A stretch of 18,983 nucleotides of DNA from an uncultured Clostridia bacterium (GTDB lineage Bacteria; Bacillota; Clostridia; Christensenellales; CAG-138): NCBI GenBank assembly GCA_937915925.1, contig CALGGM010000219.1, positions 1 to 18,983 of the forward strand, given 5' to 3'. Both the position numbers and the translations under genes were made by a program. Position 1 is the first letter of the stretch; the number at the start of each line of letters is the position of its first letter. Under the pieces are notes generated by a model that saw only the letters and a list, made by a program, of their open reading frames with translations, ran no database searches and was not told the origin of the DNA. This document shows positions 13,594-18,983 of this stretch, one piece after another.

Positions 13594-15024
13594 ATGAAAC
13601 GAATTGCGATTGTCCTATTGGCACTTTTGTTGCTCTGCGCCTGTCAGCCGACGCCGGAGGTCGACGCGGTGAAGCAGAAGGATACGGTGCAAATGGTTGA
13701 AACGGTGAAGCAAGCGGACGAACAGTTCGCGGACGAGCCGGCTGTGCCCGCAAAGGAGCAAATGCCCACACACCTGAATTGGGACTTCTACACCGAAACG
13801 CAGCAGGCGCACGTCGTCGCGGACGTGCCGATCACGGTCCTTTCCGACGGCAGCTTTCCGCTTTTGCGCGTCGAACGCCGAACTTTTGACGCCGAACAAA
13901 ACCTTGCGCTTGCAAAGGCGCTTCTCGGAACCGATCCGGTATACCGTCTGACGCCGTGGGAAGCGACAAAGTCCGATATTGAAAAGGAGATCAAGTCGCT
14001 GACGGAAATGCTTGCCGATCCGAGCACCTCCAATCCGGCATGGGAAGGCTATCTCCAAGAGGAGATCGACGAGCTGGCGGAAGGCTTGGCGGAGCGGCTG
14101 GAGATGCTGAAGGAGCAGTATCGCTCCGCCGGCGATACGCCTGCGGAAAACCCGGTCTGGGACGGCACGGTCGGCAACGGCGCGACCGTGGTTCCTTCCG
14201 CTTCGGATCGCAGCGCCATGGAATGCGATTCCGTCAACTTTTCCGGCGGAAGAGAGGGCGCGCCGTATGACTGGCGCGCGGATTATTGTAAAAGCGGGCA
14301 CGCTGACCTCGGATGGGATTACAATCTGAAGGATCGGATCGACCCGTCCGAATACGGTACGGCGCGCGCCGGCGTCAGCATCACGCCGCGCGATGCGATC
14401 GACGCTGCGCAAAAGCTGACAGAGCCGTACGCAGAGACGGCAGTGATCGACGTCTTTTGGGACGACGAAGCAAACGACACCCACCGTCCCGGAAAGCAGC
14501 TGCGGCACGCCTATACGGTTCACCTGATGCCGATCTATCACGACAGCGCATCCGGCGCGTTTCTGGACACGTGGACCGAAAGCGAAACGATCGGCAGCGG
14601 CGAGGATTCCTACCGCATTACATGGTGGCGCGAGCAGATCAGCGTCACGGTAAACGACGAAGGGATCCTGCGGTTTGGCTGGCAGTCGCCGCTGACCGTT
14701 ACCGAGGTCGTCAGCGAAAGCTGTGCCCTGCTGCCGTTTGACGAGATCGAGCAAATCGCTAAGCAGCAGCTGAACCGCCTTGCTGCGCAGCCGCATTTCA
14801 AGAACAGCACGCTGACGGTCCGTTCGTGTACGCTCGGTCTTGTCCGCATTGCAGAGCCGTATCAGATGGAGCGTGCGCTTTTGACGCCGGTATGGTGTCT
14901 GTATGGCGACTGGCTGCAGGAGGGCTCGGACGACATGTACCTCGCGAGCGGCAACGCCGCATGGCCGATCCTTGAAATCAACGCGATCGACGGTACGATC
15001 ATCGACCCGATGAAGGGATATTGA
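13594..15024 (+). CDS. DUF6034-like lipoprotein, second of a tandem pair
   Basis: A 476-residue predicted lipoprotein, function unknown. Its first 17 residues, MKRIAIVLLALLLLCAC, differ from the first copy at one position, and Cys17 is again the likely lipidation site, followed by QPTPEVDAVKQKDT. It keeps the paralogue's landmarks: DVP.TVLSDGSFPLLRVERR, LLGTDPVY, a helical acidic stretch near 125-180, VSITPRDAIDAA and the ending ILEINAIDGTIIDPMKGY. The middle of the mature domain has diverged strongly. It starts at the ATG following ACGGAGGT, 58 nt after the first copy's stop with no promoter between, so both are probably on one transcript ending at 15092-15118. Confidence 0.8.
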   Translation: MKRIAIVLLALLLLCACQPTPEVDAVKQKDTVQMVETVKQADEQFADEPAVPAKEQMPTHLNWDFYTETQQAHVVADVPITVLSDGSFPLLRVERRTFDAEQNLALAKALLGTDPVYRLTPWEATKSDIEKEIKSLTEMLADPSTSNPAWEGYLQEEIDELAEGLAERLEMLKEQYRSAGDTPAENPVWDGTVGNGATVVPSASDRSAMECDSVNFSGGREGAPYDWRADYCKSGHADLGWDYNLKDRIDPSEYGTARAGVSITPRDAIDAAQKLTEPYAETAVIDVFWDDEANDTHRPGKQLRHAYTVHLMPIYHDSASGAFLDTWTESETIGSGEDSYRITWWREQISVTVNDEGILRFGWQSPLTVTEVVSESCALLPFDEIEQIAKQQLNRLAAQPHFKNSTLTVRSCTLGLVRIAEPYQMERALLTPVWCLYGDWLQEGSDDMYLASGNAAWPILEINAIDGTIIDPMKGY

Positions 15025-15070
15025 GCGATGCCGGGACGACCTCCCTTGCAAGGCAGTGAAGCGTGAAAGT

Positions 15071-15089
15071 GAAAAGAGAAAAGATCAGG
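15071..15089 (+). repeat. 19-bp sequence shared with 10331-10349 in reverse orientation
   Basis: GAAAAGAGAAAAGATCAGG at 15071-15089 is an exact reverse-complement match to 10331-10349. Both copies sit between a gene end and a terminator. It is probably the tail of an interspersed repeat. Confidence 0.5.
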
Positions 15090-15091
15090 TT

Positions 15092-15118
15092 GGGTTTCCC
15101 GCGGAAACCCTTCCTTTA
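15092..15118 (+). terminator. Terminator of the lipoprotein pair
   Basis: GGGTTTCC-CGC-GGAAACCC is a perfect 8-bp stem followed by TTCCTTTAT, a T-rich but interrupted tail. It lies 67 nt after the second lipoprotein stop and before the next promoter. Confidence 0.7.
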
Positions 15119-15143
15119 TGCCCGTCGATCCGAAGAAAAGCGG

Positions 15144-15172
15144 TTGAAAGCATAGGCGCGTTATGCTATAAT
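15144..15172 (+). promoter_or_regulatory. Sigma-A promoter of the FtsX-type transporter operon
   Basis: TTGAAA (15144-15149), a 17-nt spacer and a perfect TATAAT (15167-15172), 56 nt before the permease start. Confidence 0.82.
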
Positions 15173-15228
15173 GGAAAAAATCGGGAACGGCGGCATGAAG
15201 CGCCACTGGCAAGAGAGGAGGAAGCTTG

Positions 15229-18180
15229 ATGACTGCGATCAAAAACGGCGTCAGAACCACCCTGCGAACGCCCGGTAAAACGCTCCTGTTCTCGCTGATT
15301 CTGACGGCGCTTGCCGTTCTCATCTGCATTTCCTTCTGCGTCTTTGCCGCCGTGCGCGGCTATATCCGCGACTGCGACGAATACTATCACACCGTCGTCA
15401 ATATGGAATTTATCGGGAAGGATTATCCCGACGGCTTCGTCTATGACGAGGCTGCGGCGTCCGCCGTTTCGGCGCATCGGACGGAGCTTGACGCGCTTGC
15501 AAGCTCCGACGCGGTCATCCGCTTCGAGCCCGCTTCGCACATGCTCGCCGAGATCGAAGGGCTTACGCGCACCGACAAATTCGTTTACGATCTCGACAGC
15601 GCCGTGTTCTATATCTATGTCATGGGCTACGACGAAAACGGCGGCTCGTTCCTTGTTTCGATCACGGACGTGCTCTACAGCCGCACCGACGTCAACGGCA
15701 AGATGATCATGATGCGCACCGCGTCGATGAACGTCGATGAGCGCCCGGGCCTGAATCTCGGCGAGCGGTATCTGGTTTGCGGACACTTCTTTACGGGAAC
15801 GAGCAGCTATCTTTCCTATTTCGCGGAGCCGATGACCTTCACGCACGAAGGCAAAACGGCGACCCTGCCGGAACGCATCCGCACCGACGAGCTGACGCCG
15901 GAGGTCGAAGCGGATTACCGCGCGCTTGCCGAACAGCTTCGCGCGCGCAACAACGGCTGTCCGGTGCAGGCGACCGCCGCGATCGACGACGTTCTTCCCT
16001 TCCATCAGCAGGAGCTCACCCTGCGCGAGGGCAGGCTGTTCGAGCCCGCGGAATACGATTCCGCTGCAAAGGTATGCATCCTGTCCAACCGCATCGCGGA
16101 TGCGCTCGGGCTCGCTGCGGGCGATGAGGTCCGCCTGTCGCTGCGCACGGCAAGCGGCGATCTGTACGTCGGCGATGCGGAACCGGCGGAATTTATCCCC
16201 TACACCGTCGTCGGCGTGTACGACCGCAACGACAATTACCCGTTCCAGGTTTTTGTCCCGGACGCGGGCGCTGCCCACGCGCCGATCCGTTCGGGCAACG
16301 GCTTCCGTCTCGGCATCTTCCGCATCAAAAATACCGACATTGCGGCGTTTCTTGCGCAGGCGAAGGGACTGGAACAGTACGGCTTCCGCTTCACCGCCTA
16401 CGATCAGGGCTATTCCGCCGTGGTCGAGCCGATGAGCGAGCTGATGCTGATCAGCGTGATCTTTCTTGCAATCTGCGCCGCGCTGACCGCGGGCGCGCTT
16501 TCGCTGCAATGCCATATCTTTATTTCACGGCAGCGCGAAGCCGCGCAGACCATGATCGCCATGGGCAGCGGCAAAGCGCACGTTCGGCTGTACTTTTTGA
16601 GCGCGGCGGCGATGCTTTCGGTCCCTGCGGCGACCGTCGGATGCGTGCTCGGCAAGCTCACGGAGAACGCCGTTTTCGACAGGCTGGAACGGTTTGCCGC
16701 CCAGTTTGCCGAACAGGACCTGCGCTTTTCGAGCAGCAGACTGACGCTGATCCGCACGCTCACGTTCTCTCCGCACGTCTCCCCCGCCGTCTATGCTGCC
16801 GCAGGCGCTGCGCTGCTTCTCGGCGTCTTCCTGTTTACGCTGCTGTTCTGCCGCGGCGTCATGAAGGACCGCGCCGCGCGCAAACGCCGCAGGCGTATGC
16901 CCCGGACCGTCCGGCGCGTACGGCGCTCCACAAGGCTCTCCGGCACGCTGAAATACGCCTTGCTGTCCGTTCGCAGAAACGGGATCCGCACCGCCGCGGT
17001 GCTGCTGCTCTGCCTTTTGACCGCGCTGTTTTTCGGGCGGCTGACCGCCTCGCTTGACGGGTACCGCGATCAGCTTGCCGCCGTGCGCGAAAACACCGCG
17101 CTGAAGGGACATGCCACGGATTCCCTCGGCAGAAAGCTCGACGGACTCCTCGTCGGAAAACCGTCGTACGATTCCCTTTCGGAATCGGGTCTGCTGTCCG
17201 GCATTCAGATTTCCCGCAATCTCGGACGTCTTCGCTTTTCCGGCATACCGGTGACCGCCGACGGCGTGACGCACGAGATCGACCCGCCCAAGCTGCCCGA
17301 AAGCAGCTTCGGCGTCGAGACCATGATCGGGCAGATGTACGACGAGCCCGCGTTTGTGATGACGAGCTCCGTCCGAAACAGCACGGTATTCTATTACGCG
17401 GAGCCGACCTCCGTGTCCTGGCTCGACGGCTTCGACGAGGCGGCGTTTCTCGAACAGGACGCGGTCTGCGTGATGCCCGGTCAGCTCATGACCCAATACG
17501 GCGTCAGCCTCGGCGACACCGTTGTCTTCATCCGCTCGTACGACAACCGGCTCAGCACGGCCACCCTGAAAGTCGTCGGGAGCTATCTTTCGGCGGCGGG
17601 CGACGAAACGATCTTCGCGCCGCTGAACCCCGACGAGCAGGGGTACTACTATTACAGAAACCGCCCCTTCGACAGCCTCGTCTTTACGCTCGACGACGCA
17701 TCCAAACTGGACGCGCTGCGCGATGCGCTTGAGGATGCGGGCTTCACGCCCGTACGGACCAGCAGCTCGCGGTTTTTCGCCGTCATTGACGACGAGGTCT
17801 ATCTGGACACCACGCATTCCATGGAGCGTCAGATCAAGTACGTTTCCGTGCTCTACGACAGCCTGTACGTGCTGACCGGGATCATCGGGTTCGTGCTTGC
17901 GTGGCTGCTCGTGTCGTCGCGCAGAAAGGAGATCGCCGTGATGCGCGCGCTCGGCACGCAGCCCGTCAGAATGATCCTGATCTTCTTTATCGAACAGCTG
18001 CTTCTTTGCGGCGCGGGGCTCGGTCTCGGCGTACTGCTGCAAGCGCTGCGCGGCGCCGCGGGATCGATGTTTTATCTGCTTGTGTCGGGGTTCTTTACCG
18101 TATGGATGCTTTCCACGCTGCTCTGCCTGCTCGTTTCCGTAACGAAGCAGGCGTATGCGGCGCTTGCCGAACCGGAATAA
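15229..18180 (+). CDS. FtsX-family ABC transporter permease, two-core form
   Basis: Membrane component of a MacB/LolCDE-like ABC system, 983 residues. TM1 is at about 17-42 (LLFSLILTALAVLICISFCVFAAV), followed by a large extracellular domain to about 400. Then come three membrane segments (LMLISVIFLAICAALTAGALSL; LYFLSAAAMLSVPAATVGCVLG; VYAAAGAALLLGVFLFTLLFC). A basic cytoplasmic loop (KRRRRMPRTVRRVRRS) separates the halves. A second half repeats the plan with one segment near 590, another extracellular domain, and three C-terminal segments from about 873 to 975. That makes eight segments and two FtsX cores, as in MacB-type or BceB-size permeases of Firmicutes. Such systems act on peptides or lipoproteins; the substrate here is unknown. 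The ATG at 15229 follows GAGGAGG by 7 nt. The ATPase gene follows 13 nt downstream. Confidence 0.9.
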   Translation: MTAIKNGVRTTLRTPGKTLLFSLILTALAVLICISFCVFAAVRGYIRDCDEYYHTVVNMEFIGKDYPDGFVYDEAAASAVSAHRTELDALASSDAVIRFEPASHMLAEIEGLTRTDKFVYDLDSAVFYIYVMGYDENGGSFLVSITDVLYSRTDVNGKMIMMRTASMNVDERPGLNLGERYLVCGHFFTGTSSYLSYFAEPMTFTHEGKTATLPERIRTDELTPEVEADYRALAEQLRARNNGCPVQATAAIDDVLPFHQQELTLREGRLFEPAEYDSAAKVCILSNRIADALGLAAGDEVRLSLRTASGDLYVGDAEPAEFIPYTVVGVYDRNDNYPFQVFVPDAGAAHAPIRSGNGFRLGIFRIKNTDIAAFLAQAKGLEQYGFRFTAYDQGYSAVVEPMSELMLISVIFLAICAALTAGALSLQCHIFISRQREAAQTMIAMGSGKAHVRLYFLSAAAMLSVPAATVGCVLGKLTENAVFDRLERFAAQFAEQDLRFSSSRLTLIRTLTFSPHVSPAVYAAAGAALLLGVFLFTLLFCRGVMKDRAARKRRRRMPRTVRRVRRSTRLSGTLKYALLSVRRNGIRTAAVLLLCLLTALFFGRLTASLDGYRDQLAAVRENTALKGHATDSLGRKLDGLLVGKPSYDSLSESGLLSGIQISRNLGRLRFSGIPVTADGVTHEIDPPKLPESSFGVETMIGQMYDEPAFVMTSSVRNSTVFYYAEPTSVSWLDGFDEAAFLEQDAVCVMPGQLMTQYGVSLGDTVVFIRSYDNRLSTATLKVVGSYLSAAGDETIFAPLNPDEQGYYYYRNRPFDSLVFTLDDASKLDALRDALEDAGFTPVRTSSSRFFAVIDDEVYLDTTHSMERQIKYVSVLYDSLYVLTGIIGFVLAWLLVSSRRKEIAVMRALGTQPVRMILIFFIEQLLLCGAGLGLGVLLQALRGAAGSMFYLLVSGFFTVWMLSTLLCLLVSVTKQAYAALAEPE

Positions 18181-18193
18181 AAAGGAGTTTACT

Positions 18194-18865
18194 ATGGCTA
18201 TTCTGCATGTCCGTGACGTTGTGTTCCGCTACGAATCCAAGTATCAGACGACCGAGGTGTTAAAGGGCGTTTCCTGCGCGTTTGAAGAGGGCAAGTTCTA
18301 TGCGCTCATCGGCAAGTCCGGTTCGGGAAAAAGCACCCTGCTTTCGCTGATGGCAGGTCTTTTACTGCCCGCAGAGGGACAGGTACTCTATAACGGCACG
18401 CCCACCTCCGCACTGAACCTCAATCGCTACCGTCGCGAGAACGCCGCCGTGGTCTATCAGTCGTTCCGGCTGCTGCCTCTGCTGACGGTCGAGGAGAACG
18501 TCGCGTACCCCATGGAGCTTCGCGGCGTGCGCGGAAAGGCTGCGCGCAAAAAGGCGGCGGAGCTGATCCGCAAGGTCGGTCTTCCGGACGACGTCCTGCA
18601 TCGCTTCCCCGACATGCTTTCCGGCGGCGAGCAGCAGCGCGTCGCGATCGCGAGAGCGATCAGCATGGAATCGAAGCTGCTTCTTGCGGACGAGCCGACC
18701 GGAAACCTGGACACCGAAAACGGCAATCACATCATCGATCTGCTGCTCTCCCTTGCGCACGACGACGGCTATTGCGTCATCGTCGTCACCCACGATCCGG
18801 AGATCGCCGCAAAGGCGGACTGCGTACTGCGCATGCGCGACGGCACGCTGATCGAAGAGCGTTGA
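18194..18865 (+). CDS. ABC transporter ATP-binding protein (MacB/LolD type)
   Basis: Cytoplasmic ATPase partner of the FtsX-type permease, 223 residues, normal for the family. It has Walker A GKSGSGKST at 40-48, Q-loop VVYQSFRLLP near 87-95, signature LSGGEQQR at 142-149, Walker B LLLADEPTGNLD at 162-173 and switch H200 in VVTHD. DEPTGNLD is characteristic of the MacB/LolD group. All catalytic residues are intact. The ATG at 18194 follows AAAGGAG, and the gene starts 13 nt after the permease stop, so the two are one operon. Confidence 0.95.
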   Translation: MAILHVRDVVFRYESKYQTTEVLKGVSCAFEEGKFYALIGKSGSGKSTLLSLMAGLLLPAEGQVLYNGTPTSALNLNRYRRENAAVVYQSFRLLPLLTVEENVAYPMELRGVRGKAARKKAAELIRKVGLPDDVLHRFPDMLSGGEQQRVAIARAISMESKLLLADEPTGNLDTENGNHIIDLLLSLAHDDGYCVIVVTHDPEIAAKADCVLRMRDGTLIEER

Positions 18866-18901
18866 TCGCAGGCGATCATGTTTCTGAACCGCGTGTTTTT
18901 A

Positions 18902-18928
18902 CGGGGCGTCCGGGAGGACGCCCCCTAC
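18902..18928. repeat. GC-rich hairpin repeat after the transporter operon
   Basis: GGGGCGTCC-GGGA-GGACGCCCC is a perfect 9-bp stem followed by CTAC. Read in reverse it is GTAGGGGGCGTCC..., the same design as the element at 8391-8417. No T run follows it on the plus strand, so termination would be weak. The remaining 55 bases to the window end are AT-rich with no supported gene. Confidence 0.55.
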
Positions 18929-18983
18929 TATCATGTAACATTTAATACTTTATTTCCGGATAAAGATGCTTTAGTTTAATCCT

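Noticed and set aside
16525..18042. 505-codon open frame antisense to the FtsX-type permease.
   Set aside because: Same compositional artefact; no start context and no recognisable domain.

Overview
The window looks like chromosomal DNA from a high-GC member of the Clostridia (Gram-positive), probably a gut-type lineage near Christensenellales or Oscillospirales. This is inferred from several things: strong AGGAGG-type ribosome sites, sigma-A promoters with 17-18 bp spacers, a guanine-class riboswitch on xpt, DIP1984 and DUF6034-like proteins, a TnpV remnant, and the small hairpin-rich intergenic repeats typical of such genomes. No rRNA, tRNA, CRISPR array or intact transposon was seen.

Layout. 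Positions 13-156 (minus) hold the C-terminal remnant of a TnpV-type transposon protein. Positions 178-2063 (minus) hold a purine operon: promoter, guanine-class riboswitch, leader terminator, xpt, guaA (an ATP-pyrophosphatase-only GMP synthase) and a terminator with a UUCG loop. Xpt makes XMP and GuaA converts XMP to GMP, so the riboswitch controls a two-step route to the nucleotide form of its own ligand. Divergently, 2137-4741 (plus) encodes an unusual cytoplasmic fusion of a ParB-like N-terminus with a BMP/Med-type ligand-binding domain. It is translationally coupled to a calcineurin-like phosphoesterase. Positions 4759-6021 hold tcdA (t6A to ct6A tRNA modification) and a DIP1984-family gene. 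A hairpin-dense 249-nt gap follows, then a homodimer-type ABC exporter (6271-8118). The 430-nt gap at 8119-8548 holds a terminator, two interspersed repeats and a promoter for a Na+/phosphate symporter with a PhoU domain (8549-10180).

A 132-bp MITE-like palindromic element and a bidirectional terminator separate the symporter from the convergent gdhA (10426-11775, minus). The gdhA/lipoprotein intergenic region holds four perfect tandem 11-bp repeats (11907-11950), which look like a response-regulator operator. Two tandemly duplicated DUF6034-like lipoproteins follow (12030-15024), duplicated together with their hairpin leader. The window closes with its own promoter, a large FtsX-family permease and its MacB/LolD-type ATPase (15144-18865), then a short tail with one more hairpin repeat.

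The most unusual items are the tandem 11-bp operator-like array, the ParB-like/BMP fusion coupled to a phosphoesterase that lacks the first motif histidine, the riboswitch with non-consensus loops driving xpt and a standalone GuaA, and the run of hairpins at 6051-6140. None of these has been tested by a database search.
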